DNA from: Hansschlegelia quercus
Lineage (GTDB): Bacteria > Pseudomonadota > Alphaproteobacteria > Rhizobiales > Methylopilaceae
Direction: 5' to 3'
NCBI RefSeq assembly: GCF_004310425.1
Contig: NZ_SIUB01000001.1
Coordinates: 682,001-746,000, forward strand
DNA length: 64,000 nucleotides
Every line of letters starts with the position of its first letter. Positions within the stretch are counted from its first letter, which is position 1. A program made the position numbers and the translations under genes. A model generated the notes under the pieces. It did not search any database and was not told the origin of the DNA. It saw only the letters and a program-made list of their open reading frames with translations. Of this stretch, positions 35,111 through 43,612 are shown in pieces.

Positions 35111-36583
35111 GTGACGATAAGCATCCCCTTCGACAACACCTATGCGCGCCTTCCTGAGGCCTTCCACCGCCGCACGCCGCCAACGCCGGTCGGCGCGCCG
35201 AAGCTGATCGCGCTGAACCGATCGCTTGCGGCCGAGCTTGGACTGGACCCGGAGGCGCTCTCCGGCGCGGAGGCGGCGCAGGCTTTTGCGGGGAATGCGG
35301 GCTTCGCCGGCTCGGAGCCGATCGCCACCGCTTACGCCGGGCACCAGTTCGGGCAGTTCGTGCCGCAACTCGGCGACGGACGGGCGATCCTGCTCGGCGA
35401 AGTGGTCGACGCTGGCGGCGTCCGCCGCGACATCCAGCTCAAGGGCGCAGGCCCGACGCCATTCTCCCGCCGCGGCGACGGCCGAGCGGCGCTCGGGCCT
35501 GTGCTCCGCGAATACCTCATCAGCGAGGCGATGGCGGCGCTCGGCGTGCCGACCACGCGGGCGCTCGCCGCCACGACGACGGGCGAGCAGATCTATCGCG
35601 AAACCGCCCTACCCGGCGCTGTCCTGACGCGCGTCGCCTCCAGCCACATTCGGGTGGGCACCTTCCAGTATTTCGCCGCGAGGCGGGACATGCCCGCACT
35701 GAAAGCTCTGGTCGACCATGTGGTCGACCGTCACTACCCGGAAGCGGCCGGGCGGCTGGATCGCGCTTTGGCGCTGCTCGAGAGGGTCGTGAGCCGTCAG
35801 GCGGCGCTTGTCGCGCAGTGGATGCATCTCGGCTTCGTCCACGGCGTCATGAACACCGACAACTGCTCCATCGCCGGCGAGACGATCGATTACGGCCCCT
35901 GCGCCTTTATCGACGTCTACGACCCAAAGGCGGTGTTCAGCTCGATCGACCGCCACGGCCGCTACGCGCTTGGCAATCAGCCGGCGATCACGCACTGGAA
36001 CCTGACCCGGCTCGCGGAATGCCTGCTGCCGTTGCTCGCCGAAGACGAAAACGTCGCGATCAGCCAGGCGAGCGAAGCGCTTGATCAGTTCGCCCCGCAG
36101 TTCGAGGCAGCCTATATCGGCGGCTATCGGCTGAAGCTCGGCCTCGTCACCGGGCGCGACGAGGATTTCACGCTCATCCAGGGCCTGCTCGACCAGATGG
36201 AGGCAGGGAAGGCCGACTACACCCTGACCTTCCGCCGGCTGGGCGCTTTCGCCGAGCACGCGCCAGACGCTGGCGTGCGGGAGCTGTTCGAAGACCCTTC
36301 GCTTTTCGACGGCTGGGGCGAGCGTTATCTCGGCAGGCTTGCGCGCGACCCCGAGGGAGAGCAGGGTCGTCGCAGGCGCATGGATCGCGCCAATCCGGCG
36401 ATCATCCCGCGCAATCACTATGTCGAGGCGATGATCGCAGCCGCCGTCGAAAGCGATTTCGCGCCCTTCGAGGCGTTCGCGGCGGCGCTTTCGAGCCCCT
36501 ACGACCGGGAGGCGGAGGCGACCATCTACGCCGCGCCGCCTCCGCGCGCGACCGAGCCGTATCGGACTTTCTGCGGCACCTGA
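35111..36583 (+). CDS. selO: Protein adenylyltransferase SelO
   Basis: Pseudokinase-fold enzyme that transfers AMP to Ser, Thr or Tyr of redox proteins in response to oxidative stress. The 490 residues match the family. Visible blocks are FDNTYARLPEAFHRRTPPTPV (N terminus), ATAYAGHQFGQFVPQLGDGRAILLGE (residues 75-101), LKGAGPTPFSRRGDGRAALGPVLREYL, GVMNTDNCSIAGETIDYGPCAFID (active centre) and a C-terminal TFCGT in which C488 occupies the position of the selenocysteine or cysteine of the family. The start is a GTG at 35111. It is divergent from the LysR gene. Confidence 0.96.
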   Translation: MTISIPFDNTYARLPEAFHRRTPPTPVGAPKLIALNRSLAAELGLDPEALSGAEAAQAFAGNAGFAGSEPIATAYAGHQFGQFVPQLGDGRAILLGEVVDAGGVRRDIQLKGAGPTPFSRRGDGRAALGPVLREYLISEAMAALGVPTTRALAATTTGEQIYRETALPGAVLTRVASSHIRVGTFQYFAARRDMPALKALVDHVVDRHYPEAAGRLDRALALLERVVSRQAALVAQWMHLGFVHGVMNTDNCSIAGETIDYGPCAFIDVYDPKAVFSSIDRHGRYALGNQPAITHWNLTRLAECLLPLLAEDENVAISQASEALDQFAPQFEAAYIGGYRLKLGLVTGRDEDFTLIQGLLDQMEAGKADYTLTFRRLGAFAEHAPDAGVRELFEDPSLFDGWGERYLGRLARDPEGEQGRRRRMDRANPAIIPRNHYVEAMIAAAVESDFAPFEAFAAALSSPYDREAEATIYAAPPPRATEPYRTFCGT

Positions 36584-36676
36584 ACGGTCTGTCGGTCAGG
36601 CCGCACGATCAGCGACGCCACCGGACTTGACCGCGATGCCGGGACGCGCGCTCGTAACGAGGATCAAGGGAAAACA

Positions 36677-36865
36677 GTGGCCAAGCTGATCGAAGTGAAA
36701 AGTCTCGGCGGAATGAACTTCGTCCGTCCGGATCGCGTGATCGCTGTTCAGACCTCCGCAACCGGCTCAACCGTCATCGTGATGGAGGGCGGCGCAGTGG
36801 TGAACTCCTCCGAGACGACGACGATCGTGGCCGCCCGACTCAGCGCGGCGGAAGCGGAGCGGTAG
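36677..36865 (+). CDS. Small conserved protein, unknown function
   Basis: A 62-residue protein starting with GTG at 36677. It is beta-rich: AKLIEVKSLGGMNFVRPDRVIAVQTS, then STVIVMEGGAVVNSSETTTIVAARL. The spacing of short strands ending in a helix resembles small FlbD-like regulators, but I cannot assign it. It is followed after three bases by the transglutaminase gene, so the pair is almost certainly one transcript. Confidence 0.65.
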   Translation: MAKLIEVKSLGGMNFVRPDRVIAVQTSATGSTVIVMEGGAVVNSSETTTIVAARLSAAEAER

Positions 36866-36868
36866 CGG

Positions 36869-37750
36869 TTGTCGCCGACGCCGCTCACCATCCGGCACCG
36901 CACGGCCTATCGCTATCACGGGCCGGTCGACCTTCAGGCTCACCGGCTGGTGTTGCGGCCGCGTGAGAGCCGCGCCCTGAAGCTCGTGGACATGGAACTG
37001 GCGATCACGCCGGCGGCGTCACTTGCTTGGTCCCACGACGTCTTTGGCAACGCCGTCGCGACCGCGACATTTCAAAGTCCGTCGGACAGCCTCGTGATCG
37101 AGAGCGTCGCCGAGATTGAGCTCGACGCGCCGGCCTGGCCGGTGTTCGCGATCGCAGCCTCCGCGATCCAGTATCCATTTCCCTATGCCGACGACGAGCG
37201 AACGGACCTCGGTTCGCTGACCCTCAACCAGCACCTCGACCCCAATGGCCGGCTCCGCGCGTGGGCGAGAGCGTTCGTGTTCAGCGATCCCACCGACACG
37301 CTGTCACTGCTGAAGGACATCAATCAGGACGTCGGGAGCCGCATCGCCTATGAGATCCGGGAGGACGAAGGCGTTCAGTCGCCTCTCGAAACGCTCGATC
37401 GCGGACGGGGGTCCTGCCGCGACTTCGCGACCTTGTTTGCAGAAACGGCGCGGAGCCTCGGCTTCGGCTCGCGTGTCGTCTCGGGCTATCTGCACGATCC
37501 GCAGCGTGACCTTACGGGCTCCGCAGGCCCCGGATCGACCCACGCCTGGGCGGAGGTCTATGTGCCGGGCGCTGGCTGGATCACGTTCGACCCGACCAAC
37601 CGAAGCGTCGGCGACGCCAATCTGATCCCGGTCGCGGTAGCCCGGGACATCCGGCAGGTGATGCCGGTATCGGGCAGCTTTGTCGCCGCGAACGACGCCT
37701 TCGAGGACATGGCGGTCGAGGTGTCCGTCACTGCGTCCCCGCGGACCTAA
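36869..37750 (+). CDS. Transglutaminase-like cysteine peptidase family protein
   Basis: A 293-residue protein starting with a TTG at 36869. N-terminal beta domain about 1-135 (LTIRHRTAYRYHGPVDLQAHRLVLRPRES, the usual transglut_N pattern) and a transglutaminase core. The Cys-His-Asp triad is visible: Cys in RGRGSCRDFATLFAETARSLG, His in GPGSTHAWAEVYVPG, Asp in WITFDPTN. No signal peptide, so it acts in the cytoplasm; in related operons it accompanies peptide-ligating or amidating enzymes, which are not adjacent here. The substrate is unknown. Confidence 0.93.
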   Translation: MSPTPLTIRHRTAYRYHGPVDLQAHRLVLRPRESRALKLVDMELAITPAASLAWSHDVFGNAVATATFQSPSDSLVIESVAEIELDAPAWPVFAIAASAIQYPFPYADDERTDLGSLTLNQHLDPNGRLRAWARAFVFSDPTDTLSLLKDINQDVGSRIAYEIREDEGVQSPLETLDRGRGSCRDFATLFAETARSLGFGSRVVSGYLHDPQRDLTGSAGPGSTHAWAEVYVPGAGWITFDPTNRSVGDANLIPVAVARDIRQVMPVSGSFVAANDAFEDMAVEVSVTASPRT

Positions 37751-37995
37751 GCCTCAGGCTCGTCCGGCTGACGCCGGCAGACGCCGCGCGTCCGGGTCTC
37801 GATCGCGGCCAGCGCTTCGTCCAACGATCGGAATGGTCCCCGTCCCATGCCGTCCATCGTCGCCACGGCGTTGCCCTCGGGCTCGATCAGGAATTTCTCG
37901 GCTCCCGCCTCCTTGATGACGCCCATGGAGCGTCCGAGGAGATCCGTCAGGCGCCATTCAGCGGAGCCCTCGACAGGCGTCACCATGATATCCAA
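37747..37995 (-). CDS. Small conserved hypothetical protein
   Basis: An 82-residue protein, convergent with the transglutaminase gene, overlapping its stop by four bases. The sequence reads EWRLTDLLGRSMGVIKEAGAEKFLIEPEGNAVATMDGM, then FRSLDEALAAIETRTRGVC: a curved sheet with one helix, as in small regulatory or adaptor domains common in Hyphomicrobiales. I recognise no named family. The ATG at 37986 is an alternative start. Confidence 0.6.
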   Translation of the reverse strand: MDIMVTPVEGSAEWRLTDLLGRSMGVIKEAGAEKFLIEPEGNAVATMDGMGRGPFRSLDEALAAIETRTRGVCRRQPDEPEA

Positions 37996-38111
37996 GCGCG
38001 TATCCCGTTCCTGCAGAAATTCTGCTGCCGCTTCTTAGCAAACAAAGGCGGCCTGCGGGATTGAAACGCCGTCGATCGGACAACGAGCCTAAAGGCTGCT
38101 ATCTCCTGCGC

Positions 38112-38357
38112 ATGGCGACCGAGACGATCCACATCTTCCAGGCCTGGTCGGCGGGCAAGGGAAACCGGCTTCGCGCGGAAGCGCCGATCCGGTTCAAGTC
38201 GGCAGCCGAGGCGAAGGGGCGCGCCGAGCGCGGCGCGGAGAAGTTCGCGGGCGTGGTCGCCATCAGCCAGGTCGTCGACGTCGACACCGGCGAGGTCGAC
38301 GAGAACGCGACGGTCCTATTCCGCGCGGGCCGGACGCCTGCGGAGTTCGGCGAGTGA
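38112..38357 (+). CDS. Small conserved hypothetical protein
   Basis: An 81-residue protein: MATETIHIFQAWSAGKGNRLRAE, then FKSAAEAKGRAERGAEKFAGVVAISQVVDVDTGEVDENATVLFRAGRTP. The layout (alternating strands, a helix rich in Ala, Glu and Lys, then an exposed acidic loop) is typical of small uncharacterised alphaproteobacterial proteins. The start at 38112 is taken because residues before it (KRRRSDNEPKGCYLLR) are not protein-like. Confidence 0.6.
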   Translation: MATETIHIFQAWSAGKGNRLRAEAPIRFKSAAEAKGRAERGAEKFAGVVAISQVVDVDTGEVDENATVLFRAGRTPAEFGE

Positions 38358-38379
38358 CCCTTCGCCGCGAGCGCCGGGC

Positions 38380-38574
38380 ATGAGCGGCGTGGTCAAGCCG
38401 CCGGATATTGCGGACGTCCTGCGGGCGGCCGCAGAGATGACGGACGATCTTACGTCCGAGGAGATGGCGACCTTGCTCCGGGAGGCCGCCGAGTTGATCG
38501 AGAACCTGAGAAAGCTCGTGGGGATCCAGAACGAGATCCTGCTCGAGAACGAACCTGCCGCCGGATCGGCCTGA
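38380..38574 (+). CDS. Small helical protein, unknown function
   Basis: A 64-residue acidic, almost wholly helical protein (DVLRAAAEMTDDLTSEEMATLLREAAELIENLRKLVGIQNEILLEN) with heptad-like hydrophobic spacing, so a coiled coil or helical dimer is likely. It follows the previous small gene by 22 bases. No family is recognised. Confidence 0.55.
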   Translation: MSGVVKPPDIADVLRAAAEMTDDLTSEEMATLLREAAELIENLRKLVGIQNEILLENEPAAGSA

Positions 38575-38671
38575 CAAGCCACGGAGGCGCAGTGCCGCCC
38601 TTCGAAGGGAAGCCTTCATCGCGCGCGCCGCGCGTCTCATGTATAGGCATCCCAACTTATGATGGAGATGA

Positions 38672-38818
38672 GTGTTGAACGGTATCGAACAGGAAGGCCG
38701 TGAGGCCTATGCCGCGGGCGTCGATTTGCGTCGCTGCCCGTACAAGGACTCGGTCCGGCGTGACGCCTGGCTGAAGGGTTGGGTCGAGGCTCGCCGCGTG
38801 TCGCGGCTTCCGGACTGA
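38672..38818 (+). CDS. Ribosome modulation factor (Rmf/CrpP)-like small protein
   Basis: A 48-residue protein below usual ORF length limits. It has the full RMF/CrpP pattern EGREAYAAGVDLRRCPY followed by a spaced RRDAWLKGW: EG-x2-Ay-x-G, then Cys-Pro-Tyr, then R-x-x-W-x-x-GW. In gammaproteobacteria RMF dimerises ribosomes in stationary phase, and CrpP-type relatives have been reported as plasmid enzymes. In alphaproteobacteria the role of these short relatives is open. The start is GTG 38672 or, with better spacing to GGAG at 38664-38667, TTG 38675. A strong hairpin follows its stop. Confidence 0.75.
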   Translation: MLNGIEQEGREAYAAGVDLRRCPYKDSVRRDAWLKGWVEARRVSRLPD

Positions 38819-38822
38819 CCAG

Positions 38823-38841
38823 GGGCCCGTTAGTCGGGCCC
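38823..38841 (+). terminator. Hairpin after the Rmf-like gene
   Basis: GGGCCCG (38823-38829) pairs perfectly with CGGGCCC (38835-38841) across a five-base loop, five bases after the stop codon of the Rmf-like gene. It probably ends the transcript of the small-gene run; the text after it is not T-rich. Confidence 0.6.
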
Positions 38842-38906
38842 GACAAACGTTGCGGCGGCGCAGCATCAAGAGCGCCGACGCACCGTCCCTCTGAGGGACG
38901 TAAGCC

Positions 38907-40289
38907 TCAGCTTTCCGGAGGCTGCAGACTTCCCATCAGCGTCGGGAACAGCTCCGCGACCGTCGGGTGGATCGGCGTGGTCCGGCGGATCGTATCCGCA
39001 GTGACGCCGCCTTGCATGGCGTAGAGGAGGCCGTGGACGGCCTCGTCGCCGCCGACGCCAAGCACCGCCGCGCCAAGAATCCGGTCGGTCCGCGCATCGA
39101 TCACCGCCTTCATGAAACCCTTGGTCTCGCCTTTCTCGACCGCTCGACCGACGCGCGTCATCGGTCTCGTCGCGACCTTGTACGGCAGCCCCTTCTCGCG
39201 CGCCTGCGCCTCGGTCATGCCGACCCGGCCGAGCGGCGGATCGGTATAGAGCGCATAGACCGGGAAGCGGTCGCCTAGGCGGCGGCTGTCGCCGTCCAGC
39301 AGGATCGCGGCGACGATCTCAAAATCGTTGTAGGCCGTGTGGGTGAAGGCGCCGCGGCCATTGCAGTCGCCAAGCGCCCAGATCCCTTCGACGTTGGTCC
39401 GAAGCTCTTCGTCGACGACGACATAGCCACGCTGATCGAGCGCGACGCCGGCCGTGTCGAGGCCGAGATCGTCGGTGTTGGGGCGCCGGCCGACCGCGAG
39501 CAGCACGTGCGAGCCGATTTCCGCCGGCTCGTCGGATGCGCAGGTGGCGGCAGCGGCGATGTCGTCGCCCCGCTTTTCGAAGCTGATGCATTCGGCGTTG
39601 AGGCGGAAGCGAATGCCCTCCTCCTCGAGGAACGACTGGACGGCGGCCGAGACCTCCTCGTCCTCGCGCGCCACGATCCGCGGCGACATCTCGACGACCG
39701 TGACCTCGGCGCCGAGCCGGCGGAAGATCTGCGCGAATTCGAGCCCGATATAGCTGCCGCCGATCACGATCAGCCGCTTCGGGACCTCATCGAGCTCAAG
39801 AAGCGAGCTGTTGGTGAGGTAGTCGATCTTGCCAAGTCCAGGCATGTCCGGCGTGGCCGCCCTCCCCCCGACGTTCAGGAAGATCTGGGGCGCGCGCAGC
39901 GTCTGTCCGTTGACCTCGACCTCGTGCGGACCCGTGAACCGCGCATGGCCCCGGATCAGGCTGACGCCTTCGATACCCGCCAGCCAGTTCTCATTGTTCC
40001 GACGTGAATTGCCGGAGATCACATCCTTCCGCGCCTTCACCGCAGCCATGTCGATCGCTAACGGGCCGGCAATTTTGACCCCGTAATCGCCGGATCGCCG
40101 CGCGAGATGGGCGGCGTAGGCGCTCGCCACCATCGCCTTGGTCGGCGTGCAGCCTGTATTGACGCAGGTTCCGCCGACGAGGTGGCGTTCGATGATCGCG
40201 ACCTTACGGCCCGCTTCGGCGAGGCGCGCCGCGAGAGCGGGACCCGCCTGCCCCGCGCCGATGACGATGGCGTCGAACGTCTGCTCCAT
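38907..40289 (-). CDS. Mercuric-reductase-like FAD/NAD(P) disulfide oxidoreductase
   Basis: A 460-residue class I flavoprotein disulfide reductase. FAD site AIVIGAGQAGPALAARLAEAG at the N terminus, redox-active Cys pair in VGGTCVNTGCTPTKAM (about 39-54), NAD(P) site LIVIGGSYIGLEFAQIF with a second Gly-rich turn near residue 175, the FAD-linked EGIWALGDCNGRGAFTH, and the dimer-interface HPTVAELFP near the end, which carries the His-x-Thr/Glu pair. The CTPTK version of the redox motif is that of the SidA/MerA-like group; no MerA heavy-metal domain is fused. Its start shares one base with the stop of the DUF4126 gene (TGATG), so the two are coupled. Confidence 0.9.
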   Translation of the reverse strand: MEQTFDAIVIGAGQAGPALAARLAEAGRKVAIIERHLVGGTCVNTGCTPTKAMVASAYAAHLARRSGDYGVKIAGPLAIDMAAVKARKDVISGNSRRNNENWLAGIEGVSLIRGHARFTGPHEVEVNGQTLRAPQIFLNVGGRAATPDMPGLGKIDYLTNSSLLELDEVPKRLIVIGGSYIGLEFAQIFRRLGAEVTVVEMSPRIVAREDEEVSAAVQSFLEEEGIRFRLNAECISFEKRGDDIAAAATCASDEPAEIGSHVLLAVGRRPNTDDLGLDTAGVALDQRGYVVVDEELRTNVEGIWALGDCNGRGAFTHTAYNDFEIVAAILLDGDSRRLGDRFPVYALYTDPPLGRVGMTEAQAREKGLPYKVATRPMTRVGRAVEKGETKGFMKAVIDARTDRILGAAVLGVGGDEAVHGLLYAMQGGVTADTIRRTTPIHPTVAELFPTLMGSLQPPES

Positions 40290-40750
40290 CAGAGCGGCCC
40301 CACTGCGACCGCCGCCAGCGCGACCGCGACGAAGTCTTCGATCAGCGCCGCCGGCAGGTCACGCCCGAAGGCCGTAGCGAGCCTCACCCGCGCCGCGGCG
40401 CCGCCGAGCGTACCCGCAGCCGCGCCGGCGATCCCGGCGATCAGCCCGACGATGAGCGACCCGCCCGCGGCGCCGAGCGCCGCGCCGCTGAGCGCGCCCA
40501 TCACGACCCGTGCGCCGAACTGCGGCGGGACCGTGCGGCTTGGGGTCGAGGGCAGTTGATCGGTGACGAACTCGATCAGCGCAAGCGCGGTGAAGACGTA
40601 TGGCACCCACGCGTAGCCGAGGAATGCGAGCCAGGATGACGACAGGTCGATCCAGCCGAGATGCGCCGCCCAGCTGACCGCCGCCGGCGCCGTCATCGCT
40701 CGAAGTCCCGCGACGAAGCCGATCAGAGCTGCGGCAAAGATATAGTCCAT
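40289..40750 (-). CDS. DUF4126-type membrane protein
   Basis: A 153-residue polytopic protein starting at 40750 (MDYIFAAALIGFVAGLRAMTAPAAVSWAA). GLRAMTAPA and the later FVTDQLPSTPSRTVPPQFGARVVMGALSG block are those of DUF4126, often annotated as a small membrane family of unknown function; about four helices with Gly- and Ala-rich cores. It precedes and overlaps the oxidoreductase by one base, an arrangement I recall from related genomes. The longer frame to 40945 is not used because the extra residues are unlike the family. Confidence 0.8.
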   Translation of the reverse strand: MDYIFAAALIGFVAGLRAMTAPAAVSWAAHLGWIDLSSSWLAFLGYAWVPYVFTALALIEFVTDQLPSTPSRTVPPQFGARVVMGALSGAALGAAGGSLIVGLIAGIAGAAAGTLGGAAARVRLATAFGRDLPAALIEDFVAVALAAVAVGPL

Positions 40751-40956
40751 CGGCTCGTCTTTCTTCGGGTCGCGCCTGACGGGCGGGGCGATGAGCGCGA
40801 GCCGATCACGCAAAGCGGCGACGGGCAAGCGGAGGCTTGGTGGCCCGTCTCGCGCTCTCGCGACGAAGCTGTCCTCCTCTGGATTTCCGTAGCCGACAGG
40901 CTCAAAAGGCTCGCGGCCGAATGACCGCCGTTCGTTCGCGCTCATGGAGATGAACG

Positions 40957-41193
40957 ATGACGCCTGCCGAGTACCGATCCGCCCTCGCCGAGGTCGGACT
41001 TTCCCTTTCGGGCGCGAGCAAGTTCTTCCAGACCGATGAGCGGACGACGCGTCGCTGGGCGGACGACGACAGCGGCAAGACCGTTCCCCACGCCGTAGCG
41101 ATCACGCTGCGGCTGATGGCGAAGTATCAGCTGACGTCGGAGGATGTCGTCGACCTCATGAACGAAGCCGACGACGCTGCCGGGCCTGCGTGA
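40957..41193 (+). CDS. Small HTH DNA-binding protein
   Basis: A 78-residue protein consisting almost only of a helix-turn-helix: TPAEYRSALAEVGLSLSGASKFFQTDERTTRRWADDD followed by an Ala-rich helix and an acidic tail. ASKFFQTDERTTRRW is the turn and recognition helix of phage Cro-like or XRE-like regulators. GGAGA at 40946-40950 is the ribosome binding site. It stands alone between the DUF4126 gene, which is divergent, and the MRJP-type protein. The target is unknown. Confidence 0.75.
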   Translation: MTPAEYRSALAEVGLSLSGASKFFQTDERTTRRWADDDSGKTVPHAVAITLRLMAKYQLTSEDVVDLMNEADDAAGPA

Positions 41194-41215
41194 ATCTTGA
41201 GACGGGCGGGGCCCG

Positions 41216-42370
41216 TTACGGCGCCGGCTTGAAGCTCCAAAGCTCGGTGGGGAGCGCAGCTGGCGCGTCCGGCTTGTAGAAGGCGGAGTCCTGGATGTGC
41301 GAAGTGGTGACGTAGATCGTCCCGTCCGGCCCCTCGCCGAACGTATCGGGCCAACGGAGCCGCTCATCCTGGATCAGAGTCTTGAGCTCGGAACCCTTCG
41401 CGCCCAGATCGCGGACCTTGATCGCGTTATCCTGAGGCGAGGTTACGTACATGCGGCCGGTCCCGCGGCTGATGATCAAGCCGTCGGCCGGTCCATTTTC
41501 CCCAACCGCTTCCACCTTCCGGGACAGACCTTGGTCGCCGAGCGCGCTCGGCACGACGGCGCTGGTCATCCAGCCCGTCAGGTCGCTGGTGGGGATGCTG
41601 TAGAGCGTCCTCCCTTTGATCGCCTGCCAGTAGAGCGTTTCGCCGTCCTTGGAGAGCGCAAGCCCGTCGGCGGCGAACTCGACCCCGCGCCCATCCGGCC
41701 GCCGCAGCGGCTTGCCATCATAGTTGACGGTGACGCTCTTGTCCGGCTGGGTCGAAGGATCGCCGTCGAGCACGCGCTTCGCGCGGCCGCTGTCGAGGTC
41801 CACCACCACGAGGGCGCCCATCGCGCCGGAATCGGTGAGATAGGCCGTCTTCCCGTCGGGTGAGAAACGGACGTCGTTGAGGTATGAGCCCTGCGGCGCG
41901 ACCTGTTCGTCGAAAGCGATGATGCGGCCGGGCTTGTTGGTCTTGAGGTCAATCTCGACCAGCTTTGGACCTCCCTGGACGACCGCGCCCATAGCGGGAG
42001 CCGCAGGGTCGAGCACCCAGAGGTCGCCCTTGGGATCGGCGACCACGCTTTGCACGCAGACCCAGTGGCTGTTGGCGGAGACTTGATCCTTCTTCGCGTT
42101 CCGCCAGGCGTTCCATTCAGTGTCCGGGAAAGGCGTCAGCTTGCCGTCCTTCAACTCCGCGACCGACACTTCCGTGTCTTCGGTCCACCGCGGAAAGTTC
42201 ACGAAAATCCGCCCGTCTTTCGAGACGGTGACCCCGGTCACCTGATGGTCGAAGCGCGCGACCTGCTTCAGTTCCGGCTGTGACGGCGTCTGCGCCTGAG
42301 CGGGGTGCGCGAGTGGGGTGAGAAACAGAAGAGCGCCCGCCAGGAGGCGGGGCCGAAGAGGCAAGGGCAT
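41216..42370 (-). CDS. Exported major royal jelly/yellow-family beta-propeller
   Basis: A 384-residue periplasmic protein of the MRJP/yellow family, a six-bladed propeller related to SMP-30 and strictosidine synthases. Signal peptide at 1-27 (MPLPLRPRLLAGALLFL...AHPAQAQ). Family blocks are DGRIFVNFPRWTED, WVCVQSVVADPKGDLWVLD, YLNDVRFSPDGKTAYLTDSG, GVEFAADGLALSKDGETLYW and GEGPDGTIYVTTSHIQD. Bacterial members are uncharacterised; sequence-like lactonase or small-ligand binding is possible. The start at 42370 gives the signal peptide; the frame to 42478 does not. It is convergent with the HTH gene and follows the DUF2380-type gene on the same strand. Confidence 0.88.
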   Translation of the reverse strand: MPLPLRPRLLAGALLFLTPLAHPAQAQTPSQPELKQVARFDHQVTGVTVSKDGRIFVNFPRWTEDTEVSVAELKDGKLTPFPDTEWNAWRNAKKDQVSANSHWVCVQSVVADPKGDLWVLDPAAPAMGAVVQGGPKLVEIDLKTNKPGRIIAFDEQVAPQGSYLNDVRFSPDGKTAYLTDSGAMGALVVVDLDSGRAKRVLDGDPSTQPDKSVTVNYDGKPLRRPDGRGVEFAADGLALSKDGETLYWQAIKGRTLYSIPTSDLTGWMTSAVVPSALGDQGLSRKVEAVGENGPADGLIISRGTGRMYVTSPQDNAIKVRDLGAKGSELKTLIQDERLRWPDTFGEGPDGTIYVTTSHIQDSAFYKPDAPAALPTELWSFKPAP

Positions 42371-42492
42371 ATCGGACTCTTGGTCGAAGGGCGATCTCTC
42401 CGGCAAACTCCTCCGCTGCGATTTGGTTGCCTGCGCCGTCCACTTAGAGGCTGACGACATTCGCGCCGCTATATCCAAGCGCCCGCGGACCT

Positions 42493-43008
42493 TCAGGCTT
42501 TCGGCTGAAGCATGTAGTGCTTGATGAGATACTTCATCGAATGCTCCCAGCTCTCATCCGTGTTGCCGCGGATGTCGACGCTCTTCACGAAGAACAGTTT
42601 ATCGGTCTTTACGTCCTTTATGTAGACGTTGATGTTCAGGATCAGGTTCGAGACCTTTTGAACCTCGATCCATGCGACCTGCTCTGCGCCGAGCTCCGCG
42701 CCATATCGGATCTCGCAGCCGCCGCACGATCCCATCGTCTGGTCCTTGTCGATCCTTGCTTGGACGTCGGGATTGATCTGGACGAACTTGTACTTGCCCG
42801 ACGCTTCGAGCTGATCCCTGAAGATCTGCATGATCTTCGCCATCCGGCCGCGTTCCGCGTCGGTGGTCGGCTCGTATTGCTCATGATCGTTCTGCAGGTG
42901 GCTGGTCAGCAGAGCGAGGGTCTTCGGCTGTTCCGCGCTCACCGGTCCTGCGCCGAGCGCCGCAGCGACCAGCAGGACTCCAAGCGCTCTCCCGTATCCG
43001 TTTAACAT
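42493..43008 (-). CDS. Exported DUF2380 (DUF3280-type) protein
   Basis: A 171-residue secreted protein: signal peptide 1-24 (MLNGYGRALGVLLVAAALGAGPVSAEQP) and a mature part with MGSCGGCEIRYGAELGAEQVAWIEVQKVSNLILNINVYIKD, then LFFVKSVDIRGNTDESW, the marks of DUF2380/DUF3280. In methylotrophs such proteins stand next to lanthanide-dependent alcohol dehydrogenases; none is in this window. A CGGC cysteine pair may form a disulfide or metal site. GAGGAG seven bases before 43008 supports this start over 43023. Confidence 0.85.
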   Translation of the reverse strand: MLNGYGRALGVLLVAAALGAGPVSAEQPKTLALLTSHLQNDHEQYEPTTDAERGRMAKIMQIFRDQLEASGKYKFVQINPDVQARIDKDQTMGSCGGCEIRYGAELGAEQVAWIEVQKVSNLILNINVYIKDVKTDKLFFVKSVDIRGNTDESWEHSMKYLIKHYMLQPKA

Positions 43009-43242
43009 GTCCGTACTCCTCATTGGTCTTACCGACCCCTAGTCGTGATCGAGCGATCGAAATCTCGCCTTCATGTTGAGATGAGAAGGGTCGAGGCCGG
43101 CCCGAGGTTCCCGCCTACCTCTGCAGCGGACCGACAATCCGCGCGCACGCTGGCCGCAGACCGACGCGGACGCTCACACGCTTGCCGCGGGGCGCCATGC
43201 CTGATTAGCGTCGCCAGTGTTCAATCGACGGGATCTTGCGAA

Positions 43243-43509
43243 GTGGCGCTGAGTGACTGGAAGCGACATGCGGGCGGCGGGCTCGCGATCAATCCGATCG
43301 TCGGCTACGAGACCGCCGCCATGACCGACGGCGCGGCGGGAATGGTCCGGATCGAATACGCCCTGGATCCGGCGATGCGGACCAGCGACGCCGTTCAACT
43401 GGTCGCCACCGCAAAGCAGCTGGAGGACCTCATTTCAGTTCTGCGCGATCTCGTCGACAATCTCGGCGGGCAGCTCAACGCCGACAGGCCCGCAGGCAAG
43501 CTGAGCTAG
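43243..43509 (+). CDS. Small hypothetical protein
   Basis: An 88-residue frame from GTG 43243; the ORF opens earlier at 43045 but the leading part is Arg-rich and not protein-like. Contents: RHAGGGLAINPIVGYETAAM, then VRIEYALDPAMRTSDAVQLVATAKQLEDLISVLRDLVDNLGGQLNA. A strand-rich half followed by a long helix looks like a genuine small domain. No family is recognised and no ribosome binding site is clear. Confidence 0.45.
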   Translation: MALSDWKRHAGGGLAINPIVGYETAAMTDGAAGMVRIEYALDPAMRTSDAVQLVATAKQLEDLISVLRDLVDNLGGQLNADRPAGKLS

Positions 43510-43612
43510 CGCCTTAGCCTTCCGAATTCTGCGTTAAACCACCCGAGGCGCAGGGTTTTCGCTTGGGAGACACGCCGCGTTCGCTTAAGGCCGAGCGGAG
43601 GAGCCGTTCGCC

